Of a stretch of 64,000 nucleotides of DNA, positions 28,189 to 37,342 are shown piece after piece. Position numbers and translations under genes: made by a program. Each line of letters opens with the position of its first letter. Positions within the stretch are counted from its first letter, which is position 1. The stretch is from DASXRC01 sp036506495 (GTDB taxonomy: Bacteria > Actinomycetota > Actinomycetes > Mycobacteriales > Micromonosporaceae): positions 31,605-95,604 of the forward strand of contig DASXRQ010000145.1 in NCBI GenBank assembly GCA_036506495.1. Direction: 5' to 3'. The notes below the pieces were generated by a model. It was not told the DNA's origin and did not search any database. It worked only from the letters and a program-made list of their open reading frames with translations.

Positions 28189-28326
28189 ATGAGCATGATG
28201 AACCGCCTGCGTAACCGCCGCGACGCCGCCCGCCGCGCCCGCGCCATCGACCGCGCGCTGCACGAGGCCAAGTCTGAAGCGGTCCGCAAGGAGATCCTCG
28301 CGATCGCCACCCGTCAGCTCGGCTGA
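28189..28326 (+). CDS. Small basic helical protein (45 aa)
   Basis: MSMMNRLRNRRDAARRAR... to ATRQLG. A strong GGGGAG lies six nt before ATG 28189. The sequence is an amphipathic, Arg/Ala-rich helix with no Cys. It sits alone between the E2 gene and a strong terminator (28346-28380), so it is its own transcription unit. I recall similar short proteins in actinomycetes, but I know no function. Confidence 0.75.
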   Translation: MSMMNRLRNRRDAARRARAIDRALHEAKSEAVRKEILAIATRQLG

Positions 28327-28345
28327 CCTCCTCCTTCCCACAGAA

Positions 28346-28380
28346 GATGACCCGTCCGGGCGGCGTCCCGGCGGGTCATC
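28346..28380 (+). terminator. Strong hairpin terminator
   Basis: GATGACCCG-T-CCGGG, loop CGGCGT, CCCGG-CGGGTCATC. That is a 14-bp stem with one bulged base, 20 nt after the small-protein stop. No T-run, as usual in this GC range. Confidence 0.85.
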
Positions 28381-28529
28381 GGTCGTTTGTGCCCCGGTCG
28401 TGAACGGCTCGGGTGCGGGATTCCTCGCGGCCGTGGTGCCCGGTACGGTTGGGCACGGCCGACACCCCCGGCCGGCAGGCTCCTGGAGCCGCCCCGGCCA
28501 GCGGCCGACATGCGACCAAGGAGGCGTAG

Positions 28530-29771
28530 ATGACGTCCGACGGCCCCCACGCCGGACACGAGCCGGCCGAGGAAGCCGCCGGCCAGCCCAGGGCGGGCGT
28601 CGCGCGGGCAAGAGCGTCCGTGCCGGGCATCCGAGCCAGCGCCTCGGTGCCGCCGGCCGCGCCCCAGGCCGACGGCTCGGTGACGTCGGCGGCGCCCGAG
28701 GTTCCGGCGCCGCGCACCTCGGTCGAGTCCCGGCCCACGTTCTCGGCGACCGCGCCCGTTCCCGCCGCCAGCCGCCTCCGTCCCGGTGGCGAACCAGGTC
28801 CAGCCATCCCGGATGGCCTTCCCGCCCCGCGTCCGCGCGTGTACGGCACTCCGATCACGCCACCAGGCGGGCCGTACCCAACGGTTCCCGCCCCGCGGGA
28901 CATTGAGCCACTCTTTCCTCCGATCGCCACCGAGCACGCGCAGGCTGGGCCGGCCCGCCCCGTCGCCAGGGGCTCTGCACACCCGACCCTGGCCTCCGGC
29001 GTAGCGCGCGTGAGCGGCGCACCCGGCGTGGGCGCCCCGCCCGGCGGGGCTGTTCCGCCCGGCGCAACCGGCTCGCCGTCCGCCCCGTTCGCATCCCCGC
29101 CGCAGGCCGTGCCCGGACCGCCGGCCGGGCTCCTGCCGGGTCGGGCCGGGGTCCCGCCGCAACCGACGCAGCCGACCGGACCGTTCCGCGGGGCCGGCCT
29201 CCCCGCGTACGGCGATCTCGTCGGCCTGATCCCGACGAGCGCCGCCGCCGCGCCGCCCGCACCGACGACCGGCGCACCCGCCGCTCCGGCACCCCCCGGC
29301 TACCCGCCCTCGCCGCCACAGCTCGGCCACCCACCGCTCGGGCGGACGCCCGCCCGCCCGGCTGCCTCCGAGCGACCCGGCCCGGCCCAGCCGACCGCAC
29401 CCCCCGACGATCAGTCGCCGTTCGCCGCGTTCCGCACCGCGGCCGAGCAGGATCAGACGTCGACGCCGCAGGTACGCAGTGGTCGCGTGCTGGTCGCTGT
29501 CATCGCGGCGGCGGTGCTGCTGCTCGCCCTGCCGCTCGGAATCGTCTGGCTGGTCACGCGGCCCAACCCGTCGTTCAACGTCGGCGAGTGCGTACGCCAG
29601 TCCGGTACGGCGGCCGTCGAGGCGACCTGTCAGGAGCCCGGCGCGTACGAGATCGTGTCCAAGGTGGACACCGTCGAGAAGTGCGCGGACCGGAACCAGC
29701 CGTACGCGGTGCTCACCGCCAAGGGCGGCACGGAACAGGTGCTCTGTCTACGGCCGGCCGGCAGCGGCTGA
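28530..29771 (+). CDS. LppU/SCO3897-like Pro-rich single-TM protein
   Basis: 413 aa. AGGAGG seven nt before ATG 28530. The first ~310 residues are Pro/Ala/Gly-rich and low-complexity, presumably cytoplasmic. One TM segment (GRVLVAVIAAAVLLLALPLGIVWL, about 320-343) leads to an ~65-residue external domain with two Cys pairs (FNVGECVRQSG, ATCQEPGAYEIV, CADRNQPYAVL, VLCLRPAG). This Cys-containing domain is found in LppU-type actinobacterial proteins. Function unknown; possibly an envelope adaptor. Confidence 0.8.
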   Translation: MTSDGPHAGHEPAEEAAGQPRAGVARARASVPGIRASASVPPAAPQADGSVTSAAPEVPAPRTSVESRPTFSATAPVPAASRLRPGGEPGPAIPDGLPAPRPRVYGTPITPPGGPYPTVPAPRDIEPLFPPIATEHAQAGPARPVARGSAHPTLASGVARVSGAPGVGAPPGGAVPPGATGSPSAPFASPPQAVPGPPAGLLPGRAGVPPQPTQPTGPFRGAGLPAYGDLVGLIPTSAAAAPPAPTTGAPAAPAPPGYPPSPPQLGHPPLGRTPARPAASERPGPAQPTAPPDDQSPFAAFRTAAEQDQTSTPQVRSGRVLVAVIAAAVLLLALPLGIVWLVTRPNPSFNVGECVRQSGTAAVEATCQEPGAYEIVSKVDTVEKCADRNQPYAVLTAKGGTEQVLCLRPAGSG

Positions 29772-29815
29772 CCCTGTGGCCTCGACCACAGCCCAGGACT
29801 AAATCGGTCGCTCCT

Positions 29816-29833
29816 GTCGTACCCCGATACGAC
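29816..29833. promoter_or_regulatory. Palindrome upstream of the MFS gene
   Basis: GTCGTA-CCCCGA-TACGAC, perfect 6-bp arms, ending 10 nt before the transporter start. Position and form suit a repressor operator over the promoter. No regulator gene is adjacent. Confidence 0.5.
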
Positions 29834-29842
29834 ACTCACAGC

Positions 29843-31129
29843 ATGTTGCGTGCCGCGATCCCGACCCGCCCGGAGGCCCGGCGCATCCTCGTCGGGACCC
29901 TGCTCTCGGCGGTTGGTCGCGGCCTGACCCTGCCATTCCTGTTCATCTACCTGCACGAGGTCCGTGGCGTCGGCGCGGCGACCGTCGGCTTCGTCGTCGG
30001 CTGGATGGGCGCCGTCAGCCTCGTGCTCGCGCCCGTGGCCGGCACCCTCACCGATCGGTTCGGCGCCCGCCGGGTCGTCCTGCCGTGCTTCCTCATCGAG
30101 GCGGCCGGGGTGCTGTCCCTCGCGGTCGTCCACACCGCCCCGGCCGCGTTCGCGTCGGCCACGGCGATGGCCGTTGGCTCGGCGGCGCTGTGGTCCGGCC
30201 AGACGACGATCCTCGCGTCGCTGACCGCGGAGGAGGAGCGCCAACGCGTCTTCGGGCTTCAGTTCACTCTGCTCAACCTCGGCATCGGCGTGGGCGGTCT
30301 CACCGCGGGGGCCATCGTCGACGTGTCCCGGCCGTGGACGTTCCAACTGCTGTACGTCCTCGATTCGGTCGGCTACCTAATCCCGATGACGATCCTGTTG
30401 TCGCTGCCCGCGGTCGGCCGCCGCCTCGCCGACCGGGCGGCGACCACGGAGGTCAAGCACCGGGGAGGCTACGCCGAGGTGCTCCGCGACCGACCGTTCC
30501 GCCGCCTCGTCATCTTCGGCCTCGTGCTGACGACCTGTGGGTACGCCCAGATCGAGGTCGGCTTCACCGCGTTCGCCACCACGGTGGCCGAGGTCAGCCC
30601 GCGGATCGTCGGCTGGGCCCTCGCCGCCAACACGCTGACGATCGTGATCGCCCAGTTGTTCGTGATCCGGGTCCTGCAGGGGCGCAGCCGCGCCAAGGCG
30701 CTGGCCGGAGTCGGCGTGCTCTTCGCCCTCGCCTGGCTGGTGCTGGGCGGCGCGGGCGCGGTCGATGGCGGGCAGGCGCTGCTTGCCGCGCTCGGTGTGG
30801 TGGCGTGCGCCTCCGTTTTCGCCCTCGGCGAGACGCTGCTCTCGCCGGTCATGCCTGCGCTGACGAACGCGCTCGCGACAGACGAGCTGCGGGGGCGGTA
30901 CAACGCCATGGGCTCGATCATGTGGGGGGTGAGCGGCGTGATCGGTCCGGTCAGCGCCGGTCCCCTGATCGGCAGCGGCCTCGGCGGCGTCTGGGTCGTC
31001 CTCGTGGTGGGCGGCAGCCTCGTCGCGTCGCTGATCGCGCTCTCCCTGCGCGCGCTGCTCACGCCCGTCCAGGATGGTCGGGCCGTGGCGGTCGACACGG
31101 TCGCCATCCCGGAGCCAGCCAACGCGTAA
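29843..31129 (+). CDS. MFS transporter (multidrug efflux-like)
   Basis: 428 aa, 12 predicted TM helices. The N-half has the MFS loop 2-3 motif (GTLTDRFGARRVV), and the central cytoplasmic loop lies about residues 190-215. The start of TM1 is SAVGRGLTLPFLFIYL. This resembles DHA1-type drug exporters. The N-terminal MLRAAIPTRPEARR is basic. The substrate cannot be inferred. The palindrome just upstream suggests repressor control. Confidence 0.88.
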   Translation: MLRAAIPTRPEARRILVGTLLSAVGRGLTLPFLFIYLHEVRGVGAATVGFVVGWMGAVSLVLAPVAGTLTDRFGARRVVLPCFLIEAAGVLSLAVVHTAPAAFASATAMAVGSAALWSGQTTILASLTAEEERQRVFGLQFTLLNLGIGVGGLTAGAIVDVSRPWTFQLLYVLDSVGYLIPMTILLSLPAVGRRLADRAATTEVKHRGGYAEVLRDRPFRRLVIFGLVLTTCGYAQIEVGFTAFATTVAEVSPRIVGWALAANTLTIVIAQLFVIRVLQGRSRAKALAGVGVLFALAWLVLGGAGAVDGGQALLAALGVVACASVFALGETLLSPVMPALTNALATDELRGRYNAMGSIMWGVSGVIGPVSAGPLIGSGLGGVWVVLVVGGSLVASLIALSLRALLTPVQDGRAVAVDTVAIPEPANA

Positions 31130-31150
31130 TCGATCGGGCACGATAGGCGG

Positions 31151-32983
31151 ATGGATCCGCGAGTACGCGCGCCCGAGCTGCGCGGCCGGGGCTGGTTGAA
31201 CACCGGTGGTCAGGAGCTGACCCTGGCCGCCCTGCGCGGCAAGATCGTTTTGTTGGACTTTTGGACGTTCTGCTGTCTCAACTGCCTGCATGTCCTGGAC
31301 GAACTGCGCCCGCTCGAGGAGAAGTACGGCGACGTTCTGGTTGTCATCGGCGTGCACTCCCCGAAGTTCGAGCACGAGCGCGATCCGGTCGCGCTGGCCG
31401 CGGCCGTCGAGCGGTACGGGGTCGGGCACCCCGTGCTCGACGACCCCGACCTGATCACCTGGCAGCAGTACGCGGCGAAGGCCTGGCCCACCCTCTCGGT
31501 GGTAGACCCCGAGGGGTACGTCGTCGCCACCATGGCCGGCGAGGGCCACGCCGAGGGCCTGACCCGGCTCATCGACGAGCTGATCGCCACGCACGACGCG
31601 AAGGGCACGCTGCACCGCGGGGACGGTCCATACGTGCCGACACCCTCGACACCGACCGCGCTGCGGTTCCCCGGCAAGGCGGTGGTGTCGCCGGCGGGCA
31701 CCCTCCTGGTCTCCGATTCCGCGCGGCACTCGATCGTCGAACTCGCCGCCGACGGCGAGACCGAGCTGCGCCGGATAGGGTCGGGCTCCCGCGGCCGGGA
31801 GGACGGTGCCGCGGAGGCGGCCGGTTTCGCCGAGCCGCAGGGCCTGTGCGTGCTGCCTCCACACGCCGCCGAGATCGCCGGGTATGACCTGGTCGTCGCG
31901 GACACCGTCAACCACCTGCTGCGGGGGGTCGAGCTGGCGAGTGGCGAGGTGCGTACGGTGGCCGGCACCGGCCGGCAATGGCGGTCCACCGTGGACGATC
32001 GGCCGCACGACGCGCTCGCGGTCGACCTGTCGTCGCCGTGGGACCTCGCGTGGTACGAGGACCGGGTCGTGATCGCGATGGCGGGCATCCACCAGCTGTG
32101 GTGGTTCGACCCGGTAAAGCGGACCGCGGGTGTCCTCGCCGGCACCACCGTGGAGGGACTGCGCGACGGCCCGCTTGAGCAGGCGTGGATGGCGCAACCG
32201 TCGGGGCTGTCCGTGTCGGCCGACGGATCCCGGCTCTGGATCGCCGACAGTGAGACCTCCGCACTGCGCTTCATCGAGGGCGGCACGATGTACACCGCGG
32301 TCGGCCAGGGCCTGTTCGACTTCGGCCACGTCGACGGACCGGCGGCCGAGGCGTTGCTACAACACCCGCTCGGCGTCGGTGCGCTGGCCGACGGTTCGGT
32401 GCTCGTCGCAGACACCTACAACGGAGCGATACGCCGCTTCGACCCGGCCTCCGACATAATGTCCACTGTGGAGTCCGGTCTCGCCGAGCCGAGCGACCTC
32501 GTGGTCGCGCCGGACGGCGGGGTGCTCGTCGTGGAGTCGGCCGCACACAGGCTGATCCGGCTGGCGCCGGGCGCGCTGGCCGCCGCCGGCGCGTCCGTGG
32601 TGTCCGGCCGCCGGCAGCGCACCGAGCGGCCTCCGACCGAACTCGCCGCGGGCGCGGTCACGCTGGACGTGATCTTCACTCCGGCGCCGGGGCAGAAGCT
32701 GGACGACTCGTCCGGTCCGTCGTCCCGGCTGGACGTTTCCGCTTCGCCGCCCGAGCTCCTGCTCGACGGGGCCGGCGTGTCCACGGAGCTGTCCCGCCGT
32801 CTCGTCCTCAACCGCGAGCTATCCGGCGGCGTCCTGCAGGTCATGGCGCAGGCAGCCACGTGCGACGCCGAGGCCGAGCACGCGGCCTGCCACCTGACCC
32901 GCCAGGACTGGAGTCTGCCGGTACGGCTCGCCACGGGTGGCGCCAGCCGGCTCCCGCTGATCCTGCGCGGCCTGGACGCCTAG
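31151..32983 (+). CDS. Thioredoxin-like/NHL-repeat protein (NHLRC2-like)
   Basis: 610 aa. The N-terminal ~150 residues are a TlpA/thioredoxin-like domain with the CLNC motif in WTFCCLNCLHVLDEL (about 40-50). NHL six-bladed propeller repeats follow (PGKAVVSPAGTLLVSDSARH, VADTVNHLLR, LWIADSETSALRF, VLVADTYNGAIRRF). A C-terminal beta domain comes next. This order is that of NHLRC2. No signal peptide is visible, so it may be cytoplasmic. Starts 22 nt after the transporter stop. Confidence 0.88.
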   Translation: MDPRVRAPELRGRGWLNTGGQELTLAALRGKIVLLDFWTFCCLNCLHVLDELRPLEEKYGDVLVVIGVHSPKFEHERDPVALAAAVERYGVGHPVLDDPDLITWQQYAAKAWPTLSVVDPEGYVVATMAGEGHAEGLTRLIDELIATHDAKGTLHRGDGPYVPTPSTPTALRFPGKAVVSPAGTLLVSDSARHSIVELAADGETELRRIGSGSRGREDGAAEAAGFAEPQGLCVLPPHAAEIAGYDLVVADTVNHLLRGVELASGEVRTVAGTGRQWRSTVDDRPHDALAVDLSSPWDLAWYEDRVVIAMAGIHQLWWFDPVKRTAGVLAGTTVEGLRDGPLEQAWMAQPSGLSVSADGSRLWIADSETSALRFIEGGTMYTAVGQGLFDFGHVDGPAAEALLQHPLGVGALADGSVLVADTYNGAIRRFDPASDIMSTVESGLAEPSDLVVAPDGGVLVVESAAHRLIRLAPGALAAAGASVVSGRRQRTERPPTELAAGAVTLDVIFTPAPGQKLDDSSGPSSRLDVSASPPELLLDGAGVSTELSRRLVLNRELSGGVLQVMAQAATCDAEAEHAACHLTRQDWSLPVRLATGGASRLPLILRGLDA

Positions 32984-33004
32984 ATCCACGCAACCCCGCA
33001 CAGA

Positions 33005-33034
33005 ATGGCCCGTCGGAGGCACCGCGACGGCCCA
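33005..33034. terminator. Inverted repeat between convergent genes
   Basis: tggcccgtcg...cgacggccca with one mismatch, located between the convergent NHL protein and pxpA stops. A plausible bidirectional terminator. It lies next to GCGACGATCATGG, similar to the arms of the hairpin at 1836. Confidence 0.5.
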
Positions 33035-33055
33035 ATCCAGGCAAGACTGCGACGA

Positions 33056-33808
33056 TCATGGGGAGAACGGTGTCACGCGCTCGCCGGCGGACTCGAGGGC
33101 GGTCCGCACCGCCCGCGCCAGCGTGACCGCGCCCGGTGTGTCGCCGTGCACGCAGACAGACTCCACCGGACACGCCACGACGGCGCCGTCGATCGCCGTG
33201 ACCTCACCCGCGGCTGCCATCCGGACCGCCCTGGCGGCCACCTCCTCCGCGTCGGTCAGCACCGCTCCGGGCTGCAACCTCGGCACCAACCGGCCGGATG
33301 GCAGGTAGGCCCGGTCGGCGAACCCTTCGCCGACCACCCGCAGACCCGCCCCCACCGCATGACGGGCGAGCATCGAGTCGGGCAGGCACAGCAGCGGCAG
33401 GCCGGCGTCGTAGTCGACCACGGCGGCCACGACCGCGGAGGCCTGCGTTTCGTCGACGGAAGCGGTGTTGTAGAGGGCGCCGTGCGGTTTGACGTAGGAC
33501 ACCCGGATCCCCGCCGCCCGACAGAACCCGTCGAGCGCGGCAACCTGGTAGAGCACGTCGTCGCGCAGCTCCTCGACGGCGTACTCGATCCGCCGACGGC
33601 CGAACCCCGCCAGGTCGCGGTACCCCACCTGCGCCCCGACGCGTACGCCGCGACCGGCCGCGGCGGCACACACCCGCCGCATCGTCGACGGGTCGCCGGC
33701 GTGGAACCCGCACGCCACGTTCGCCGACGTGATGACGTCGAGCAGTGCCGTGTCGTCGCCGAGGGTCCAGACGCCGAACCCCTCGCCGACGTCAGCGTTG
33801 AGATCCAT
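33056..33808 (-). CDS. pxpA: 5-oxoprolinase subunit A (LamB/YcsF family)
   Basis: 250 aa. MDLNADVGEGFG, SANVACGFHAGDPSTM and YVKPHGALYN are signatures of the LamB/YcsF family. PxpABC hydrolyses 5-oxoproline to glutamate with ATP. It is the last of three genes in the order B-C-A; the start overlaps the pxpC end by 17 nt. Confidence 0.95.
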   Translation of the reverse strand: MDLNADVGEGFGVWTLGDDTALLDVITSANVACGFHAGDPSTMRRVCAAAAGRGVRVGAQVGYRDLAGFGRRRIEYAVEELRDDVLYQVAALDGFCRAAGIRVSYVKPHGALYNTASVDETQASAVVAAVVDYDAGLPLLCLPDSMLARHAVGAGLRVVGEGFADRAYLPSGRLVPRLQPGAVLTDAEEVAARAVRMAAAGEVTAIDGAVVACPVESVCVHGDTPGAVTLARAVRTALESAGERVTPFSP

Positions 33809-34646
33809 GAAAGGTCACCGTAGCGCCCGGCCGGGCCTGGCCCAGGACGGCGACCCCGGCCGCGTCGACGACCGCGATGACCGGGTACCCGCCCGTGGTC
33901 GGATGGTCGGCCAGGAACACCACCGGCTGCCCGTTCGGCGGCACCTGGACGGCGCCAAGGACGATCCCCTCGGGTGGCAGCTCCGCGTCGTCCGCGCGGG
34001 TCAGGGCCGGTCCGGCGAGTCGCGCGCCGACCCGGTTGCTGACCGGTGTCACGGCATACGCCTCGGTGAGCAGCCGGTTGATCGCCTCGAGCGTGAACAG
34101 GTCGTCGCGCGGACCGAGGCGTACCCGGAGGTGCAGCGCCGCACCCGGCGGCGCCGGCGCGAGGTCCTCCACGGTGGACGGTGCGACTCGCGTCAGACCG
34201 AGCGGCAACCGATCGCCGTCCCGCAACGGCGCGGGGCCGAGGCCGGAGAGGGTGTCCGTGGACCGGCTGCCGAGCACCGGCTCGGTCGCGATCCCGCCGG
34301 CGAACGCGAGGTACGAGCGCACTCCGAGCCTGGCCGGTCCCACCTCGATCACGTCGCCCGCCCCGACCCGCACGGCGCCGGCGGGGTCCAGCGCACGGCC
34401 GGCGACCCGCAGCGGCGCGACCGCCCCGGTCACCGCGACCATCGTGTCGAGGCGGAGCCTGAGCGCGCAGCCGAGCAGTGTGGTCTCCAGACCGGCCGCA
34501 TCGTCCGCGTTGCCCACCAGCCGGTTAGCCAGCCGGAGTGCGCGCGGATCGAGGGAGCCCGAACGCGGGACGCCCAGGTGCGCCCACCCAGGCCGGCCGA
34601 GGTCCTGAATGGTGGTCAGCGGTCCGGCCCGCACCACCTCGATCAC
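33792..34646 (-). CDS. pxpC: 5-oxoprolinase subunit C (biotin-dependent carboxyltransferase domain)
   Basis: 284 aa from GTG 34646 (VIEVVRAGPLTTIQDLGRPG, the typical N-terminus). The KipA/AHS2 domain runs through SYLAFAGGI, SNRVGARLAGP, and GYPVIAVV near the C-terminus. The GTG overlaps the pxpB TGA (GTGA). It acts with PxpB in 5-oxoproline hydrolysis. Confidence 0.94.
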   Translation of the reverse strand: MIEVVRAGPLTTIQDLGRPGWAHLGVPRSGSLDPRALRLANRLVGNADDAAGLETTLLGCALRLRLDTMVAVTGAVAPLRVAGRALDPAGAVRVGAGDVIEVGPARLGVRSYLAFAGGIATEPVLGSRSTDTLSGLGPAPLRDGDRLPLGLTRVAPSTVEDLAPAPPGAALHLRVRLGPRDDLFTLEAINRLLTEAYAVTPVSNRVGARLAGPALTRADDAELPPEGIVLGAVQVPPNGQPVVFLADHPTTGGYPVIAVVDAAGVAVLGQARPGATVTFHGSQR

Positions 34647-35263
34647 GTGGCCGCCAGGCGGACGGACGTCCCCGGTGTCAGCAGGGCCGGCGGGTCGCGG
34701 CGCACGTCGAACAGGGTCGCTTCGGTCCGCCCGACCAGGCGCCAACCGCCCGGCGACGCCGTCGGGTAGATGCCGGCGTAACCCGCCGCCAGACCCACCG
34801 AACCGGCCGGCACGCGAGGGCGGGGGCTCGGCAGCCGAGGAACCGCCCACTCCGGGGGAAGCCCGGCCAGGTAACCGAAGCCGGGCGCGAAGCCGCAGAA
34901 CGCAACGCTCAGCTCGGCGTTGGCCAACCGCTCGACCGCGGTCCGGACGGGTACTCCCCACCGGTCGGCGACGTCGGCGAGGTCGACGCCGTCGTACCGG
35001 ACGGGGATCTCCAGAACCTCGGTCACCGCGCGGTCGGCGGCCGGCGGCGGCGCCCAGCCGGCGATGAGTCGGGCGGTCGCGGCTGGGTCGGGCAGGCCGT
35101 CCAGCAGAACGGTGCGCGCGCCGGGCACGATCTCGGTCGCCGACAACTGGTCGGCGGTGCGCCGCCGCCACAGTTCGTCCCGCCACGCCGCTGCCCGTTC
35201 GCCGTCGACGCACTCGACGAGGAGCGCGGATTCGCCAGCCGGGCGGATCCGGACCCGGTCCAC
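34643..35263 (-). CDS. pxpB: 5-oxoprolinase subunit B (KipI/AHS1 family)
   Basis: 206 aa from GTG 35263 (DRVRIRPAGESALLVEC). Carries VRYDGVDLADVADRWG, FCGFAPGFGYLAGLP, PAGSVGLAAGYAGIYPTASPGGW, all AHS1 hallmarks. First in the operon and coupled to pxpC. An initiation codon further upstream cannot be excluded because no strong site is visible. Confidence 0.93.
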   Translation of the reverse strand: MDRVRIRPAGESALLVECVDGERAAAWRDELWRRRTADQLSATEIVPGARTVLLDGLPDPAATARLIAGWAPPPAADRAVTEVLEIPVRYDGVDLADVADRWGVPVRTAVERLANAELSVAFCGFAPGFGYLAGLPPEWAVPRLPSPRPRVPAGSVGLAAGYAGIYPTASPGGWRLVGRTEATLFDVRRDPPALLTPGTSVRLAAT

Positions 35264-35329
35264 GATGTCATCCTGCCACCGCCGTGAGTCGTGAGCGGTT
35301 TCACTACCCGGAAGTAACCTACGGTGCCG

Positions 35330-35342
35330 TAACCTGGTCGCG
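35330..35342 (+). promoter_or_regulatory. Leaderless-type -10 of hlyIII gene
   Basis: TAACCT (35330-35335) lies six nt before the GTG start at 35342. No ribosome-binding site is present. Confidence 0.5.
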
Positions 35343-36019
35343 TGACGACGACCGCCCGATCCCGGCCGCGCCCCGTGGACCTCGGTAAGCCGCGGATGCG
35401 CGGCCTGCTGCACGCGTACGCCTTCTTCGTCGCCCTCGCCTGCGGCGTCGTGCTCGTGTCGCTCGCCGCCGGCCGACCCGGCCTCGCACCGGTCATCAGC
35501 TGCGCGATCTACAGCGTTACCGTGTGCCTGCTGCTCGGCACGAGCGCCCTGTACCACCGTCGCGTGTGGAGTGCGCGCGGATACCAGATCATGCGGCGGC
35601 TCGACCACTCGATGATCTTTGTCTTCATCGCCGGCACCTACACGCCGTTCTGCGTTCTGCTGCTCCCCTCGGGGACCGCTGCGGTGTTGCTGGCCGTCGT
35701 GTGGGCCGGCGCGCTCGGGGGCGTCGCCCTCAAACTGATCTGGCCGCACGCCCCACGCTGGGCATCGGCCCCGCTCTACCTGGGGCTCGGCTGGGTGGCG
35801 CTCGCCGTGCTACCGGACCTGCTGGGGCGCGGCGGGGTGCCTCCGCTGATCCTGCTGCTCGCCGGGGGCGCGGCGTACAGCGTAGGCGCGGCGTCCTATG
35901 CGCTGCGCCGGCCCAATCCGTGGCCGACTGTCTTCGGTCACCACGAGGTCTTCCACGCATGCACGCTCGTCGCGGCGACCTGCCACCATGTCGCCGTCTA
36001 CTTCGCGCTGTTCGCCTGA
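35342..36019 (+). CDS. Hemolysin III/PAQR family membrane protein
   Basis: 225 aa, seven hydrophobic segments. Family signatures: LLGTSALYHRR in TM2, RLDHSMIFVFIAGTYTPF in TM3, and the C-terminal GHHEVFHACTLVAATCHH metal-binding His pattern. The family includes putative hydrolases resembling adiponectin receptors; the bacterial role is poorly known. Its 3' end overlaps the convergent GNAT gene by 22 nt. Confidence 0.92.
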   Translation: MTTTARSRPRPVDLGKPRMRGLLHAYAFFVALACGVVLVSLAAGRPGLAPVISCAIYSVTVCLLLGTSALYHRRVWSARGYQIMRRLDHSMIFVFIAGTYTPFCVLLLPSGTAAVLLAVVWAGALGGVALKLIWPHAPRWASAPLYLGLGWVALAVLPDLLGRGGVPPLILLLAGGAAYSVGAASYALRRPNPWPTVFGHHEVFHACTLVAATCHHVAVYFALFA

Positions 36020-36723
36020 CCCATCGGCGCCAAGTGCACGTGGTCGTCCACGTGCACATAGCCGAGCCGCTCGTAGATCGAGCGACTCGTCGGGTTGGCG
36101 TGCAGCCAGACCAGCTCCGTTCGGGCCGCCCCGAGCCGGGTCGCCGCCGCCGAGAGCGCGGCGCCGATGCCCATCCGGCGGTACGCCGGGAGCACCGTCA
36201 CGGCGCTCACGTAGCCGGCCCGGCGCTGCACACGGACCCGGGCACAGCCCACTGGCACTCCGGCCAGCCGGGCGACGAGGTGGTGATGGCCGGGGGCGGC
36301 GAGGTGCCGCTCGGTCACCAGCGGTGCCAGTTCGGCGCCGTAGACGGCGAGGAACTCGGCCGCGTCCCCGGCCGGGCCGATCACCACCCCGTCGGGCGGA
36401 TGCACGGACGGGGGCGCGACCGCCAGGCGGTACGCCGGCAGCACCTCCGCCACGGTGAACCCGTCGAGCGCGGTCGCGTGCTCTCCGCGTACCACGATGG
36501 TCCATTGTGGAGCGCGAGCGGCGAGCCAGTCGACGAGCTCGGCCACGACGGATGCCGGCGGGGGCGTGCGGTCGGCCAGCGGACGGGCCTGCGTCGCCCA
36601 GCGGTACGGCAGGCCCAGGCTGAGGCACGGCACGCCGGCGACCACGGCCGACTCGCCGCCAACGTCGGAGAGATCCGCAGCAGCGGCGTACGCGGTCGCG
36701 AGACGCTCGGCGTGATCGGGCAC
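35998..36723 (-). CDS. GNAT-family N-acetyltransferase
   Basis: 241 aa from GTG 36723, which has GGGGA just upstream; longer in-frame starts exist. The GNAT domain is C-terminal, with the acetyl-CoA motif VLPAYRRMGIGAALS (about 175-190) and SRSIYERLGYVHVDD near the end. The N-terminal half is less conserved. Substrate unknown. Confidence 0.85.
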   Translation of the reverse strand: MPDHAERLATAYAAAADLSDVGGESAVVAGVPCLSLGLPYRWATQARPLADRTPPPASVVAELVDWLAARAPQWTIVVRGEHATALDGFTVAEVLPAYRLAVAPPSVHPPDGVVIGPAGDAAEFLAVYGAELAPLVTERHLAAPGHHHLVARLAGVPVGCARVRVQRRAGYVSAVTVLPAYRRMGIGAALSAAATRLGAARTELVWLHANPTSRSIYERLGYVHVDDHVHLAPMGQANSAK

Positions 36724-36830
36724 GTCCCCATGCAAGCAGCGGGTGGCTCCGGCCGCCAACGGTTTCGGCTCCGCATCGGGCGCCCCGCGTGGCCCCACGG
36801 ACGAGCGCCGAATGGGGCAAGCTGGAGCGC

Positions 36831-37334
36831 ATGACGGAACGCACGCTCGTGCTGTTGCGGCACTCGAAGGCCGAGCACGGCGACGCCGCGGACATGGACC
36901 GCTCACTGACCCAGCGCGGCCACGCCGACGCCGCGGCCGCCGGGGCCTGGCTCGCCCGCCGCGGCCACGTTCCCGACCTGGTCATCTGCTCGCCGGCGAG
37001 ACGAACGCGCCAGACCTGGCACGCGGTGGCGGTCGCTCTCGGCGAGGCCAATCCGGCGGCGCCGGTCGTGCGCTACGAGCGGGAGGCGTACGACGGTTCG
37101 GCCGACGACCTGCTGACCCTCATCCGAGACATCGGCGACGAGTTCGGCACGGTGCTCGTCATCGGCCACAACCCGGCCATCTCGCAGCTGTCGGCGACGT
37201 TGGACCCCGAATCCGCCCGCGACTCCGAGGGGCTGCGAACCAGCGGGATCGCGGTGCACGGCGTACCCGACTCGTGGGCGAACTGCGGCGTCGAGCCGGC
37301 GCCCGTCGCGGGCGCACACACCGCGCGGGGCTGA
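36831..37334 (+). CDS. Histidine phosphatase SixA-like
   Basis: 167 aa. The phosphohistidine motif LVLLRHSKAEHG at the start, ICSPARRTRQT in the middle and LVIGHNPAI near the C-terminus are the phosphoglycerate-mutase superfamily catalytic elements, in the short SixA arrangement. GGAG lies four nt before ATG 36831. It may dephosphorylate phosphohistidine proteins or a small metabolite. Confidence 0.88.
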   Translation: MTERTLVLLRHSKAEHGDAADMDRSLTQRGHADAAAAGAWLARRGHVPDLVICSPARRTRQTWHAVAVALGEANPAAPVVRYEREAYDGSADDLLTLIRDIGDEFGTVLVIGHNPAISQLSATLDPESARDSEGLRTSGIAVHGVPDSWANCGVEPAPVAGAHTARG

Positions 37335-37342
37335 GCGGGCCG

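Noticed and set aside
30377..32329. 650-codon frame opposite the MFS and NHL genes
   Set aside because: Shadow spanning two real genes on the other strand.
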